DNA of 64,000 nt from Streptomyces acidiscabies (GTDB lineage Bacteria > Actinomycetota > Actinomycetes > Streptomycetales > Streptomycetaceae). Where the stretch lies: contig NZ_JAGJBY010000002.1 in assembly GCF_020010905.1 (NCBI RefSeq), positions 930,001 through 994,000 on the forward strand, read 5' to 3'. Positions within the stretch are counted from its first letter, which is position 1, and each line of letters starts with the position of its first letter. Under the pieces are notes generated by a model that worked only from the letters and a program-made list of their open reading frames with translations, was not told the origin of the DNA and made no database searches. Below are positions 22,373 through 31,727 of this stretch, piece after piece. The position numbers and the translations under genes were made by a program.

Positions 22373-23149
22373 ATGGTAGGGGCTCCACTGGACACCACCA
22401 GAGCCGACAGGGGAGGTGCGGCCCAGTCTGTGGATCGGGGAGGAGTGCTCCGGCGCTTTCTCGGATCGGCGGGCAGGCCGAAATCCGTGAACGACACCGC
22501 TGACCGCAACCACGCCGGCGACTACGCCCAGACCGCGACCTTCTCCACCGACGCGGACGGGCAGGCGTGGACTCCGCCCACGTGGGAGGAGATCGTCAGC
22601 ACGCACAGCGGACGTGTCTACCGCCTCGCCTACCGCCTGACGGGCAACCAGCACGACGCCGAGGACCTCACGCAGGAGGTCTTCGTCCGCGTCTTCCGCT
22701 CCCTGTCCACCTACACGCCGGGCACCTTCGAGGGCTGGCTCCACCGCATCACCACCAACCTCTTCCTCGACATGGTCCGCCGCAAGCAGCGCATCCGCTT
22801 CGACTCCCTCGGGGACGACGCGGCGGAACGGCTCCCCAGCAAGGAGCCGAACCCGCAGCAGCTCTTCAACGACGCCCACTTCGACGCGGACGTCCAGCAG
22901 GCGCTGGACACCCTCGCGCCCGAGTTCCGCGCGGCCGTCGTGCTGTGCGACATCGAGGGGCTGTCGTACGAGGAGATCGCGGCGACCCTCGGCGTCAAGC
23001 TCGGGACCGTCCGCTCCCGGATCCACCGGGGGCGCTCCCAGCTTCGCAAGGCTCTCGCGCACCGCTCCCCGCAGGCCCGCGAGGCCGAGCGGCGGCGGAC
23101 GTTCATGGCCCGTGTCCCCGTCCTGGGGGGAGGGGGCGCGACCGCGTGA
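22373..23149 (+). CDS. sigE: ECF RNA polymerase sigma factor, SigE-type (mycobacterial SigE group)
   Basis: A 258-residue ECF sigma factor. The ATG at 22373 has GAGGTGG upstream; an in-frame TTG at 22256 lacks one. Region 2 is around HDAEDLTQEVFVRVFR (from residue 92) with the following WLHRITTNLFLDMVRRKQR, and region 4 is SYEEIAATLGVKLGTVRSRIHRGR (about 197-220). The next gene overlaps the stop and encodes a zinc anti-sigma factor, then htrA and tatB: the envelope-stress gene order of mycobacterial SigE. Despite the symbol it is not the classical S. coelicolor sigE of the cse operon. Confidence 0.94.
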   Translation: MVGAPLDTTRADRGGAAQSVDRGGVLRRFLGSAGRPKSVNDTADRNHAGDYAQTATFSTDADGQAWTPPTWEEIVSTHSGRVYRLAYRLTGNQHDAEDLTQEVFVRVFRSLSTYTPGTFEGWLHRITTNLFLDMVRRKQRIRFDSLGDDAAERLPSKEPNPQQLFNDAHFDADVQQALDTLAPEFRAAVVLCDIEGLSYEEIAATLGVKLGTVRSRIHRGRSQLRKALAHRSPQAREAERRRTFMARVPVLGGGGATA

Positions 23150-24300
23150 GTGGACTCGGTGGCTCCAGGCCCAAACCTTCCGTGAACCACGCGGAACAGC
23201 ATCTCGGTGACCGGCTCTCCGCCCTGGTGGACGGAGAGCTGGGCCATGACGCGCGCGAGCGTGTCCTCGCGCATGTCGCTACCTGCGCGCAGTGCAAGAC
23301 GGAGGTCGACGCACAGCGCCGCCTCAAGGGTGTCTTCTCCGAGGTGGCTCCTCCGACTCCGTCCGAGAGTTTCCTCGCGCGCCTTCAGGGGCTGCCCGGG
23401 GGTGATGACTCCGCGAGCGGAAGTCCCCTCGGGGGCGGCGGGCTCCTCGGCGGTGAGCGGGGGGCCAGATTCGGGTCCAGAGGCTTCGCGGGGCTCGGCG
23501 GGGGCTCCGGTGCGCTCGGTGGCGGCAGAGGGTTCGGCGGGTCTTCGGGGGTTCTCGGAGGCGGGGGTTCCGTCTTCGGGGCACGGGCCGGGGAGCCGTT
23601 CGAGTTCGGATATCTGCCGGACGACGGGCATGGGGGACGGGGGCAGGGCGCCGACGCTGATGGGCGGGCCCGGGATGTTGCCGCGTCTGTGAGGGCTGCC
23701 GGTGACGCTGCCGCGTCCGTGCGGATCTCCGGGGACGCCGCCGCCTCTGTGCGGGGTTCCCGTGGTGCCGTTTCTCTCGGTGACACCGCCGCCGCGTTCT
23801 CCGCCTCCGTCGCCGAGAAGGGGTTCCGGGTTCATCCCGTCGGGCGGCACGAGGAGCGGTCGCGGAGTCTGCGGTTCGCGTTCGTCGCCGCCGGGGCCGT
23901 GTCGCTCGCGGCGATCGCGCTGGGCGGGGTGACCGGGTCGGCGCCGATCGACCAGACGACCGAGGCGCGGGGTGGAGCGGGGAGCAATGTGACGCCGTCC
24001 AGGGCTGCGGGGGCGGCCGTTCCTGACGGTTCCTCTCGGCGCCGGTCGGCCGGGCCGCTTCTCTCGCAGGGGGGCCAGGGTGTGCTGCGGAACACTCCCG
24101 CCGCTCCCACGGAGGTGGCCGCGCCGCTGCTGCCGGGGATTCCTACGCCGGTGTCCGCGCGGCACGAAGAGGCGTTGCGGGCGTTGACCGCGCCGGTTGT
24201 CGCGGGGGCGGCTGCCATGTCGCCGCTGATACGCCCGCTGTCGGTGAGCTGGCCCACCACCCCGGGGCTGCTGTCTCCTGACGCCACGTCCATGCCTTAG
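23146..24300 (+). CDS. rseA: Anti-sigma factor with zinc-finger (ZAS/RseA-like) domain and repeat-rich linker
   Basis: A 384-residue anti-sigma factor starting in the sigE stop codon (GTGA). The cytoplasmic ZAS domain has H43-x3-C47-x2-C50 in the HVATCAQC motif. A Gly-rich linker (about 85-155) and a 30-base tandem repeat encoding GDAAASVR units (nt about 23670-23765) separate it from one membrane helix near 241-263 (LRFAFVAAGAVSLAAIALGG). The external tail is Pro/Ala-rich. It should hold SigE at the membrane until envelope stress. The linker is longer and more repetitive than expected for the family. Confidence 0.9.
   Translation: MSGLGGSRPKPSVNHAEQHLGDRLSALVDGELGHDARERVLAHVATCAQCKTEVDAQRRLKGVFSEVAPPTPSESFLARLQGLPGGDDSASGSPLGGGGLLGGERGARFGSRGFAGLGGGSGALGGGRGFGGSSGVLGGGGSVFGARAGEPFEFGYLPDDGHGGRGQGADADGRARDVAASVRAAGDAAASVRISGDAAASVRGSRGAVSLGDTAAAFSASVAEKGFRVHPVGRHEERSRSLRFAFVAAGAVSLAAIALGGVTGSAPIDQTTEARGGAGSNVTPSRAAGAAVPDGSSRRRSAGPLLSQGGQGVLRNTPAAPTEVAAPLLPGIPTPVSARHEEALRALTAPVVAGAAAMSPLIRPLSVSWPTTPGLLSPDATSMP
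23670..23765 (+). repeat. 30-bp tandem repeat in the anti-sigma factor gene
   Basis: Three units encode DVAASVRAAG, DAAASVRISG and DAAASVRGSR in a row, each 30 bases. The unit length keeps the frame, so copy number can change without breaking the protein. Confidence 0.75.
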
Positions 24301-24472
24301 TTCTTTCCGCGGGCGTGAGTCGGTGCGGTCGGCCGGAACGTGACAACAGGGCCCGGGGCGACCTGGTTGAATCCCAGCGGGAACCCGTGTCCATGCCATC
24401 CCGGCCGGACGCGCAGACAACGTCCGACCAGCCGCCCGACGCGTCCGGCTCCGGTCGGCTGGTGGGGAGAGC

Positions 24473-26341
24473 ATGGACGGGAAGCCGAGTGAACGCCGGG
24501 CTGGGGAACCTGTCGAGGGGGCGGCGGCTTTGGGGGATATGGGGGGTTCCGGGGTGCTGTCCGTCGGCGAGGACGGCGGTGACTTCGAGCTTGCTCGGCC
24601 TGAAGAGGGGCGTGGGGATGACGAGTTGAGGGAGCCGGAACGGCCGGTGGTGTCGTTGGTGAAGGGGGACGCCGGTCAGTCGGACGCCGGAGCCGCGCCG
24701 CGTGCTGTTGCCGGAGCCGCGTCGGGTCCCGTCGTAGAGGACGGGTCCGTCGAGAGCGCGCCGCGTGATGGCGCGGGCTGTGCCACGGAGACGCCCCCAG
24801 GGTCGGCGCCGGACGCCCACAGGGCCGTCGTACCCCAGTCGTCCCCCGGCGTCGTGTCGGACGCCCGCGCAGCCTCCGCACCCGAACCGCCCCTCGCGGA
24901 AGCGCCGGACGCCCCTCCGACCCCCGCCCCGCAGCCCCCCTCGGAAGCCACGCCGGACGCGCCTGCCACCCCCGTACCCGAGCCGCTCCTAGATGCCGTG
25001 CCGGGCGGCCACGGGACCCCCGTACCCGAACCGCCCCTAGATGCCGCGCCGAGCGCCCCCGACACCCCCCTCCACACCCCCGACGCCTACAGCACACCCC
25101 CCTACGGCCACCCAGGCCCCTGGGCCCCCGCCCCTCCCGTCCAGCACCCCGGCACCGCCCAAGGCGACCCCTGGGCCCGGTACGACCCCTGGGCCCCCTC
25201 CCCCCTTCAGCAGACCGGCGAGAGCGTTCCCAGTGAGCGGCAGCGGAAGCGGGAGTGGCGGAAGGGGATTGTCGCCGGGGCCTTGTTGCTGGCGCTCGTG
25301 TCCGGTGGGGTCGGGGGTGTTGTCGGGGTGCGGTTGGAGCGGCACGGGATCGGGGGGATCGAGTTGCCGCAGGCCCCGCCCGAGCCCCCGGGGAGGGACG
25401 CCGACAGTGTCGCCGGGATCGCCGCGCGGGCGCTGCCGAGTGTGGTGACGTTGCACGTGAAGGGCGGCTCGGAGTCCGGGACGGGGACCGGCTTCGTGCT
25501 CGACGACCTCGGATACATCCTCACCAACAATCACGTGGTCCAGCCCGCCGGGAGCGGGGGAGACATAACCGTCGTCTTCAATGGAGGACAGGCAGTCAAG
25601 GCGGAGATCGTCGGACGGGACGCCGGATACGACCTCGCCGTCGTGAGAGTCAAAGGCGTACGGAATCTGACCCCCCTCCCGCTCGGCAATTCCGACGGAG
25701 TCCAGGTCGGTGACCCCGTCGTCGCGATCGGCGCCCCCTTCGACCTCTCCGGCACCGTCACCTCCGGCATCATCAGCGCCACGGAACGGCCGATCACCGC
25801 AGGTGGGGACGGGAGCGACGTGTCGTACGTGGACGCGTTGCAGACGGACGCGCCGATAAACCCCGGGAATTCCGGAGGACCCCTGCTGGACGCGCGAGGG
25901 CGGGTCATCGGGATCAATTCGGCGATCCGGTCGGCGAACGGGTCGGACACCGGAACGGGACAGTCGGGGTCGGTGGGACTCGGTTTCGCCATTCCCGTCA
26001 ACCAGGGAAAGCGGATCGCCGAGGAACTCATCAGGAACGGCCGCGCGACGCACCCGATCATCGGCATCACCCTCGACCTCGCGTACACCGGCGACGGCGC
26101 GCGCGTACGGACGGACAAGAGCGAGGCCGGTCCGCCGGTGACCGTCGGCGGCCCCGGGGACCTCGCCGGGATCGAACCCGGCGACGTCGTCACGGAGGTC
26201 GACGGCAAGCCCGTGCACTCCAGCGACGAGCTGATCGTCAAGGTCAGGGCGCACCGGCCCGGCGACGAACTGCGCCTCACCGTCGTCCGCGGGGGTAAGA
26301 CGATGAGCCTCTCGCTGGTGCTCGGGAGTGCCGGAGGGTGA
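24473..26341 (+). CDS. htrA: HtrA/DegP-family serine protease with PDZ domain, membrane-anchored
   Basis: A 622-residue envelope protease. Residues 1 to about 260 are a cytoplasmic, disordered Pro/Ala-rich region with repeats such as TPVPEP(L/P)LDA. A membrane helix follows at about 266-286 (IVAGALLLALVSGGVGGVVGV). The trypsin-like domain has His near 353 (TNNHVV), Asp near 386 (GYDLAVV) and Ser near 466 (PGNSGGP). A C-terminal PDZ domain (about 525-615; DLAGIEPGDVVTEVDGKPV) binds exposed C termini. GGGGAGAGC precedes the ATG. It lies downstream of sigE/rseA and is a probable SigE target and quality-control protease. Confidence 0.95.
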   Translation: MDGKPSERRAGEPVEGAAALGDMGGSGVLSVGEDGGDFELARPEEGRGDDELREPERPVVSLVKGDAGQSDAGAAPRAVAGAASGPVVEDGSVESAPRDGAGCATETPPGSAPDAHRAVVPQSSPGVVSDARAASAPEPPLAEAPDAPPTPAPQPPSEATPDAPATPVPEPLLDAVPGGHGTPVPEPPLDAAPSAPDTPLHTPDAYSTPPYGHPGPWAPAPPVQHPGTAQGDPWARYDPWAPSPLQQTGESVPSERQRKREWRKGIVAGALLLALVSGGVGGVVGVRLERHGIGGIELPQAPPEPPGRDADSVAGIAARALPSVVTLHVKGGSESGTGTGFVLDDLGYILTNNHVVQPAGSGGDITVVFNGGQAVKAEIVGRDAGYDLAVVRVKGVRNLTPLPLGNSDGVQVGDPVVAIGAPFDLSGTVTSGIISATERPITAGGDGSDVSYVDALQTDAPINPGNSGGPLLDARGRVIGINSAIRSANGSDTGTGQSGSVGLGFAIPVNQGKRIAEELIRNGRATHPIIGITLDLAYTGDGARVRTDKSEAGPPVTVGGPGDLAGIEPGDVVTEVDGKPVHSSDELIVKVRAHRPGDELRLTVVRGGKTMSLSLVLGSAGG

Positions 26342-26566
26342 GAAAAGGGTGCGGGCGGGAACTGACAGAAACCTCACAGGTGACCGGCGCGCACCCTTAC
26401 CCCTGGGCAAACATCCCGGAAAACGTCCCGGCCGGGGCGGTGAGGAATGCTCCGGGCGGTACCGGTTCGCCAGGTGTGACAGGTACCGTGGACGCGGCCC
26501 GGTCCACGGAAGAACCCGCCGGTACCGCGGAGGGCCGAGGACCGCGGACATCGCAAGGAGCTTCAG

Positions 26567-27022
26567 GTGTTCAATGACATAGGACCGCTTGAGCTGGTGA
26601 CCCTCGCCGTCCTGGCCGTGCTCATCTTCGGTCCGGACAAGCTCCCCAAGGTCATCCAGGACGTGACGCGGACGCTCCGCAAGATCCGTGAGTTCTCGGA
26701 GAGCGCGAAGCAGGACATCCGTACGGAGCTGGGCCCCGAGTTCAAGGACTTCGAGTTCGAGGACCTCAACCCCAAGACGTTCATCCGCAAGCAGCTGGAC
26801 AACGATGAACTGGGGCTGAAGGAGATCCGCAACGGCTTCGACCTGAAGTCGGAGATGGCGGAGGTCGCCGACGCGGTGCACAGCACGGCCGAGGCCACTC
26901 CGGTGTCGCCCGCGCCCACCGCGGCCGTCGACATGACGAAGCCCGATCTCGCGAAGAAGGCGGACCTCACGAAGAAGCCCGACACCGACGAGCGACCCCC
27001 CTTCGACTACGACGCCACCTGA
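26567..27022 (+). CDS. tatB: Sec-independent (Tat) protein translocase subunit TatB
   Basis: A 151-residue TatB. AAGGAG lies six bases before the GTG at 26567. The single N-terminal helix begins MFNDIGPLELVTLAVLAVLI and ends at FGPDKLPK, the conserved FGP hinge, followed by an amphipathic helix (VIQDVTRTLRKIREFSESAK) and an acidic/Lys-rich tail. TatB passes folded twin-arginine substrates from TatC. It is the fourth member of the sigE-rseA-htrA-tatB set. A long-loop hairpin (AAGGGTGCG 26345-26353 with CGCACCCTT 26390-26398) lies between htrA and tatB. Confidence 0.94.
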   Translation: MFNDIGPLELVTLAVLAVLIFGPDKLPKVIQDVTRTLRKIREFSESAKQDIRTELGPEFKDFEFEDLNPKTFIRKQLDNDELGLKEIRNGFDLKSEMAEVADAVHSTAEATPVSPAPTAAVDMTKPDLAKKADLTKKPDTDERPPFDYDAT

Positions 27023-27132
27023 TCCGTACGCCCGGCCGGATATGCTGCCGAGTTGTTGTGCGGACCTGACGCGTGCGCCCGAAGGGGGGCGGGCCGTACG
27101 GGTCCGCCGAGAGCGAGGAGGCGTCCGGTCAC

Positions 27133-27792
27133 ATGGAGACGACGAGTCGAGCGGTCGCGCAGGCGCCGGTCGCGGAGGGCGGACAACCCGCCCCCGCCGT
27201 CCGGCGCACCGTGGACGGCTTCCTGGAGGCGCCCTTCCCCTGGTACGGCCTCGACGAGGCGTACACGGGGCGCCGGTGGCTGATGCAGGTCGGTACGGCC
27301 GCCGACGGCGCGGTCGAGCACGGTTCCATCGGACACGGCGACGAGCCGTCCGTCCGCCACGAGACCGCCGGTGAGGACCGGGGCAAGTTCGCGGTCGTCG
27401 TCACGGTCGCCGCGAACCCGTCCCGCCGCAGCGCCGACGGCACCGGGCTCCTGGAGGCCACCTCGGTCTCCTCCGCCGCCTGGCTGGCCGGCGTGGGGCT
27501 GCTGTCCTTCACCTGGCCCGGCCAGATGGACCACAGCCTGCGCGACGACTGGCTGGAGCAGCAGACGGAGACGGCGTGGGTCCTCGCGGACGACCTCGCC
27601 GGCGACGACTGGTCCACCCTGACCCTCCCCGTGGACGGGGTACCCACCCCGTTCCACTACCGCGAGTCGGAGTTCGGCTGGGTCCTCGCCGGGTCGACGC
27701 AGCAGGGGGTGCACCTCGGGGCGTACGGACGCGGGATGAGCGCGTACGGCCTGGGCTTCTCGACGGTGAAGGACATCGCGGAGTACGCGTAA
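27133..27792 (+). CDS. Conserved hypothetical protein
   Basis: A 219-residue soluble protein with no signal peptide or membrane helix. I chose the ATG at 27133, with GAGGAGG about 12 bases upstream; a GTG at 27073 would add 20 residues. Conserved-looking blocks are LEAPFPWYGLDEAYTGRRWL, DHSLRDDWLEQQTETAWVLAD and STVKDIAEYA. I do not recognise a family. It lies between tatB and mrp and ends before a shared terminator. Confidence 0.75.
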   Translation: METTSRAVAQAPVAEGGQPAPAVRRTVDGFLEAPFPWYGLDEAYTGRRWLMQVGTAADGAVEHGSIGHGDEPSVRHETAGEDRGKFAVVVTVAANPSRRSADGTGLLEATSVSSAAWLAGVGLLSFTWPGQMDHSLRDDWLEQQTETAWVLADDLAGDDWSTLTLPVDGVPTPFHYRESEFGWVLAGSTQQGVHLGAYGRGMSAYGLGFSTVKDIAEYA

Positions 27793-27798
27793 ACGGTC

Positions 27799-27830
27799 AC
27801 GGCACGGACCCCGCGCGAGGTCCGTGCCGT
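27799..27830. terminator. Bidirectional terminator between the hypothetical gene and mrp
   Basis: ACGGCACGGACC (27799-27810) and GGTCCGTGCCGT (27819-27830) form a perfect 12-bp stem with an 8-base loop, between convergent genes. Confidence 0.9.
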
Positions 27831-27842
27831 ATTCGGGGGAAC

Positions 27843-28976
27843 TCAGAACTTGTTGCGCGGCGTGATCCCCAGCGACAGCCCCGAAAGCCCTCGCTGCCGT
27901 CCGCCGAGCTTCTCCGCGATCCCCCGCAGCGCGGCGCCCGCCGGGCTGTCCGGGTCGGTCAGGACGACCGGCTTGCCCTCGTCGCCGCCCTCGCGCAGGC
28001 GGACGTCGATCGGGATGGAGCCCAGCACCGGGACCGTGGCGCCGGTCGTCCGCGTCAGGCCGTCCGCGACCGTCTGGCCGCCGCCCGTGCCGAACACGTC
28101 GACCATCTCGTCGCAGTGCGGGCAGGGGAGGCCGGACATGTTCTCGACGACGCCGACGATCTTCTGGTGGGTCTGTACGGCGATGGAGCCCGCGCGTTCG
28201 GCGACCTCGGCCGCCGCCTGCTGAGGCGTCGTCACGACCAGGATCTCGGCGTTGGGGACCAGCTGGGCCACCGAGATCGCGATGTCGCCGGTGCCCGGGG
28301 GCAGGTCCAGGAGCAGGACGTCCAGGTCGCCCCAGTACACGTCCGCCAGGAACTGCTGTAGCGCCCGGTGGAGCATCGGCCCCCGCCACACGACGGGCGC
28401 GTTGCCCGGCGTGAACATGCCGATGGAGATGACCTTCACGCCGTGCGCGGACGGCGGCATGATCATGTTCTCGACCTGGGTCGGACGCCCGTCCGCACCG
28501 AGCATGCGGGGCACCGAGTGGCCGTAGATGTCGGCGTCGACGACCCCGACCTTCAGCCCGTCGGCGGCCATCGCGGCGGCGAGGTTCACCGTCACCGACG
28601 ACTTGCCGACACCGCCCTTGCCGGAGGCGACCGCGTACACGCGCGTGAGGGAGCCCGGTTTCGCGAACGGCACCTCGCGCTCGGTCTGCCCGCCGCGCAG
28701 CGCCGTCGCCAGCTCCTTGCGCTGCTCGTCGCTCATCACGTCGAGCGTGACGTCGACCCGCGTGACGCCGTCGAGCGCGGAGACCGCGTCCGTCACGCGC
28801 TGCGTGATCGTGTCCCGCATCGGGCAGCCGGAGACGGTCAGGTACACGGTCACCGCGACCGCGCCGTCCGAACCGATCTCCACCGATTTGACCATCCCCA
28901 GCTCGGTGATGGGCCGGTTGATCTCGGGGTCGTTCACCGTCGCCAGTGCCTCGCGCACCGCGTCTTCGCTAGCCAT
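27843..28976 (-). CDS. mrp: Mrp/ApbC-type Fe-S cluster carrier ATPase
   Basis: A 377-residue P-loop ATPase that carries or inserts Fe-S clusters. An N-terminal MIP18/DUF59 domain (about 5-80) has the conserved Cys in SGCPMRD. The deviant Walker A SGKGGVGKSS is at about 118-127, DADIYGHSVPRMLG follows, and the cluster-binding CxxC is in GLPCPHCDEM near 282-285. The length and N-terminal fusion match the bacterial Mrp class (M. tuberculosis Rv1229c). Confidence 0.95.
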   Translation of the reverse strand: MASEDAVREALATVNDPEINRPITELGMVKSVEIGSDGAVAVTVYLTVSGCPMRDTITQRVTDAVSALDGVTRVDVTLDVMSDEQRKELATALRGGQTEREVPFAKPGSLTRVYAVASGKGGVGKSSVTVNLAAAMAADGLKVGVVDADIYGHSVPRMLGADGRPTQVENMIMPPSAHGVKVISIGMFTPGNAPVVWRGPMLHRALQQFLADVYWGDLDVLLLDLPPGTGDIAISVAQLVPNAEILVVTTPQQAAAEVAERAGSIAVQTHQKIVGVVENMSGLPCPHCDEMVDVFGTGGGQTVADGLTRTTGATVPVLGSIPIDVRLREGGDEGKPVVLTDPDSPAGAALRGIAEKLGGRQRGLSGLSLGITPRNKF

Positions 28977-28995
28977 GCCTGAAGTGTAAGGCGCC

Positions 28996-29550
28996 TTACA
29001 GAGCCTCTCGGCGGTCGTTCACATCACGCACAGGTGACCGTTCCGCCGGGAATACGCCCTGCCCGTCCAGCTCCTTGACGAGGTCCTGGAGCTCCGACCT
29101 GATCCAGTCCCGCGTCGCGACCTCTCCGAGCCCGATCCGCAGCGCGGCGATCTCCCGGGTCAGGTACTCGGTGTCCGCGATCGACCGCTCGTTCTGCTTG
29201 CGGTCGAGTTCGAGGTCGACCCGCGCGCGGTCGTCCTGCCGGTTCTGCGCGAGCAGGATCAGCGGAGCGGCGTACGAGGCCTGCAACGACAGCATCAGCG
29301 TCAGGAAGATGAACGGATAGTTGTCGAACCGCAGATCCTTGGGCGCGAAGATGTTCCACAGCACCCACAGGATGATGACGACGGTCATCCAGACGATGAA
29401 CCGGCCGGTCCCCAGGAATCGCGCGATCCGCTCCGACAGCCGCCCGAACGCCTCCGGGTCCCACTCCGGCAGGAACCGCCGCCGCTGCGGACGGGGCTGG
29501 TCGAGCCGTACGCGCGGGCGCGTACCGGTGGTGGTCTTCTCAGGCGCCAT
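28996..29550 (-). CDS. DUF1003 family membrane protein
   Basis: A 184-residue protein with two membrane helices (FIVWMTVVIILWVLWNIF; FIFLTLMLSLQASYAAPLILL) and the family core PFIFLTLMLSLQASYAAP, followed by a coiled-coil-like charged region (RKQNERSIADTEYLTREIAALR). The start lies inside the end of the upstream MgtE-N/CBS gene (11-base overlap), so the two are coupled. DUF1003 proteins have no settled function; pairing here with MgtE-N and nearby CorA suggests divalent-cation homeostasis. Confidence 0.92.
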   Translation of the reverse strand: MAPEKTTTGTRPRVRLDQPRPQRRRFLPEWDPEAFGRLSERIARFLGTGRFIVWMTVVIILWVLWNIFAPKDLRFDNYPFIFLTLMLSLQASYAAPLILLAQNRQDDRARVDLELDRKQNERSIADTEYLTREIAALRIGLGEVATRDWIRSELQDLVKELDGQGVFPAERSPVRDVNDRREAL

Positions 29551-30823
29551 CGCTGACCGCCCCCTCCCCGGAGTCGAACTCCGTCTCCCGCCAGTCCTCC
29601 GGCAGCATGTGGTCCAGCACGTCGTCCACGGTCACCGCGCCGAGCAGCGACCCCGACTCGTCGACGACGGGCGCCGCGACCATGTCGTACGTCGCGAAGA
29701 ACCCGGCGACGACCGGCAGCGCGGCGTCCGGGTCCAGGGGCCGCAGGTCGTCGTCGATGATCGAGCCGACGAGCGTGTACGGGGGGTCGCGCAGCAGGCG
29801 CTGGAAGTGGACCGCGCCGAGGTACTTGCCGGTCGGCGTCTCGTCGGGCGGGCGGCAGACGTACACCTGCGCGGCGAGCGCGGGGGAGAGGTCCGGTTCG
29901 CGGATGCGGGCGAGCGCGTCGGCGACGGTCGCGTCCGGACGCAGCACGATCGGCTCGGTCGTCATCAGGCCGCCCGCCGTGTGCTCCTCGTACGTCAGCA
30001 GGCGCCGCATGTCCGCCGCGTCGTCCGGCTCCATCAGCGACAGCAGCCGCTCCTGGTCCGCCTCCGGCAGCTCCGCGAGGAGGTCCGCCGCGTCGTCCGG
30101 GTCCATCGCCTCCAGGACGTCCGCCGCGCGCTCCTCCTTCAGCTTGCCGAGGATCTCGATCTGGTCGTCCTCCGGCAGCTCTTCGAGTACGTCCGCGAGG
30201 CGGTCGTCGTCGAGAGCCGCAGCGACCTCGCCGCGCCGCTTGGCGGAGAGGTGGTGCAGGACGTTCGCGAGGTCCGCCGGGCGCAGCTGCTCGAACGTCG
30301 CGAGGAGGTTCTCGGCACCCTGGCCCTCCTCCTCCAGCGAGATGCCGTCGATGGCCGCCCACTCGACGGTCACCGTCTCGCCCTTCGCCCTGCGGAACGT
30401 GCTCGCCGGTTTCCCCTTGCGCAGGAAGACGCGGCTCACCTCCCACTCGCGGCGGGACGGCAGCTGGTGCACCGACAGGTCGAGGACGGTCGCCTCCTCG
30501 CCGGTCTCCGCAAGCGTGACGCGGAGGTCGAGGAGCTCGCCGAAGACGAGGCGCTCGGTCGGGCGCTGCTCGAAGCGGCGGACGTTCAGGACGCCGGTCG
30601 TCAGGACCTGGCCCGACTGCACGCCGGTCACCCGCGTCATCGGCAGGAAGACACGGCGGCGCGTCGACAGCTCGACGACCAGGCCGAGGAGCCTCGGCGC
30701 TCTGCGGTTCGTGCGCAGCATGACGACCAGGTCGCGGACGCGGCCGACCTGATCGCCGTTCGGGTCGAAGACGGCGACACCGGAGAGGTGCGAGACGAAG
30801 ATCCGGGGGGCGCCGGCTGCCAT
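29540..30823 (-). CDS. Soluble MgtE-N plus CBS-pair domain protein (orphan magnesium-sensor-like)
   Basis: A 427-residue protein. The N-terminal about 110 residues are PRC-barrel-like (GVAVFDPNGDQVGRVRDLVV). An MgtE intracellular N domain with its superhelical repeats follows (DLANVLHHLSAKRRGEVAAAL, then repeated ADVLE/DAADLL units), then two CBS motifs (about 285-410: GGLMTTEPIVLRPDATVADAL and VVDESGSLLGAVTVDDVLDHM). The transmembrane channel domain of true MgtE is absent, so this is the cytosolic sensor part alone. It may gate a partner such as the adjacent DUF1003 protein or CorA. M. tuberculosis Rv1232c looks similar. Confidence 0.92.
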   Translation of the reverse strand: MAAGAPRIFVSHLSGVAVFDPNGDQVGRVRDLVVMLRTNRRAPRLLGLVVELSTRRRVFLPMTRVTGVQSGQVLTTGVLNVRRFEQRPTERLVFGELLDLRVTLAETGEEATVLDLSVHQLPSRREWEVSRVFLRKGKPASTFRRAKGETVTVEWAAIDGISLEEEGQGAENLLATFEQLRPADLANVLHHLSAKRRGEVAAALDDDRLADVLEELPEDDQIEILGKLKEERAADVLEAMDPDDAADLLAELPEADQERLLSLMEPDDAADMRRLLTYEEHTAGGLMTTEPIVLRPDATVADALARIREPDLSPALAAQVYVCRPPDETPTGKYLGAVHFQRLLRDPPYTLVGSIIDDDLRPLDPDAALPVVAGFFATYDMVAAPVVDESGSLLGAVTVDDVLDHMLPEDWRETEFDSGEGAVSDGA

Positions 30824-31001
30824 GACTGGGGTTCCTTCGCTATGGTCCGGAATGTCGGCTCGGGAGGGCTTAAGGCTAGCCCGTCCCGATCGGATACGCG
30901 CTGGTGAGGGGTACGGAAGGACCGCGTCCGCCGGGTCTTCGCGACCCCGGTACGCTGCCGTACGCCGTCCCTCACGTTCACGTCGAAAGCGAGCGTCTTT
31001 C

Positions 31002-31727
31002 GTGACCGCATCCTCTCCGGCCCGCACCCGCACCGCGCTGCTCGGGGCGGTGTGCGCGCTCGCCCTCGGGGTGAGCGGGTGCGGTGGCGAGGATCCCGAC
31101 GCGGGGACGAACGGGGTGGGGAAGCTCGGCGCGGACAAGATCCAGGACCGGGCGAAGACGGCGGCGGCCGGGGTCGACGCGGTGCGGCTCGCCGGGACCG
31201 TCGTGACCAGTGGGCGGACGTACCGTCTCGACATGCGGCTGAAGAAGGACGGGGGCACGGGGTCGGTCTCCTCGCAGGGGACGACCTTCCAGCTCCTGCG
31301 CGTGGGCGAGGCGCTGTTCCTGAAGGCCGACGCCGGGTTCTGGAAGCAGGACAGCGACGCGACGGACGCGGCCGGCAAGCTGGACGGCAAGTACGTCAAG
31401 ATCCCGGCCGGGGATCCCTCGTACACGAAATTCAGCGGCTTCACGGACAAGGACCTCCTCCTCGACGGCTTGCTGACCCTGCACGGGTCCCTCTCCAAGG
31501 ACGGCCATCACGAGCAGGCGGGTACCCGCACGATCAGAATCACCGGCGACAAGGGCTCCGGCGGCACGCTGGACGTCTCGCTGAAGGGCGAGCCGTATCC
31601 CCTCCTGCTCCAACGGGCGGGCAGCGCGGGTTCGTTGGCGTTCTCGGCGTGGGGGCAGGACTTCACGCTCGCCGAGCCGTCCAAGGACGAGACAGTGGAC
31701 TACGGGAAGCAACTACCGGCTTCCTAG
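31002..31727 (+). CDS. Putative lipoprotein
   Basis: A 241-residue secreted protein. The N terminus has a lipoprotein signal with lipobox LGVSGC, so it should be lipid-anchored outside the membrane. The mature part (LGADKIQDRAKTAAAGVDAVRLAG onward) alternates strands in a way reminiscent of LppX/LolA-like folds, but I cannot confirm this. The GTG at 31002 has only a weak RBS. It converges on the next gene with a 4-base overlap of stop codons. Confidence 0.82.
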   Translation: MTASSPARTRTALLGAVCALALGVSGCGGEDPDAGTNGVGKLGADKIQDRAKTAAAGVDAVRLAGTVVTSGRTYRLDMRLKKDGGTGSVSSQGTTFQLLRVGEALFLKADAGFWKQDSDATDAAGKLDGKYVKIPAGDPSYTKFSGFTDKDLLLDGLLTLHGSLSKDGHHEQAGTRTIRITGDKGSGGTLDVSLKGEPYPLLLQRAGSAGSLAFSAWGQDFTLAEPSKDETVDYGKQLPAS

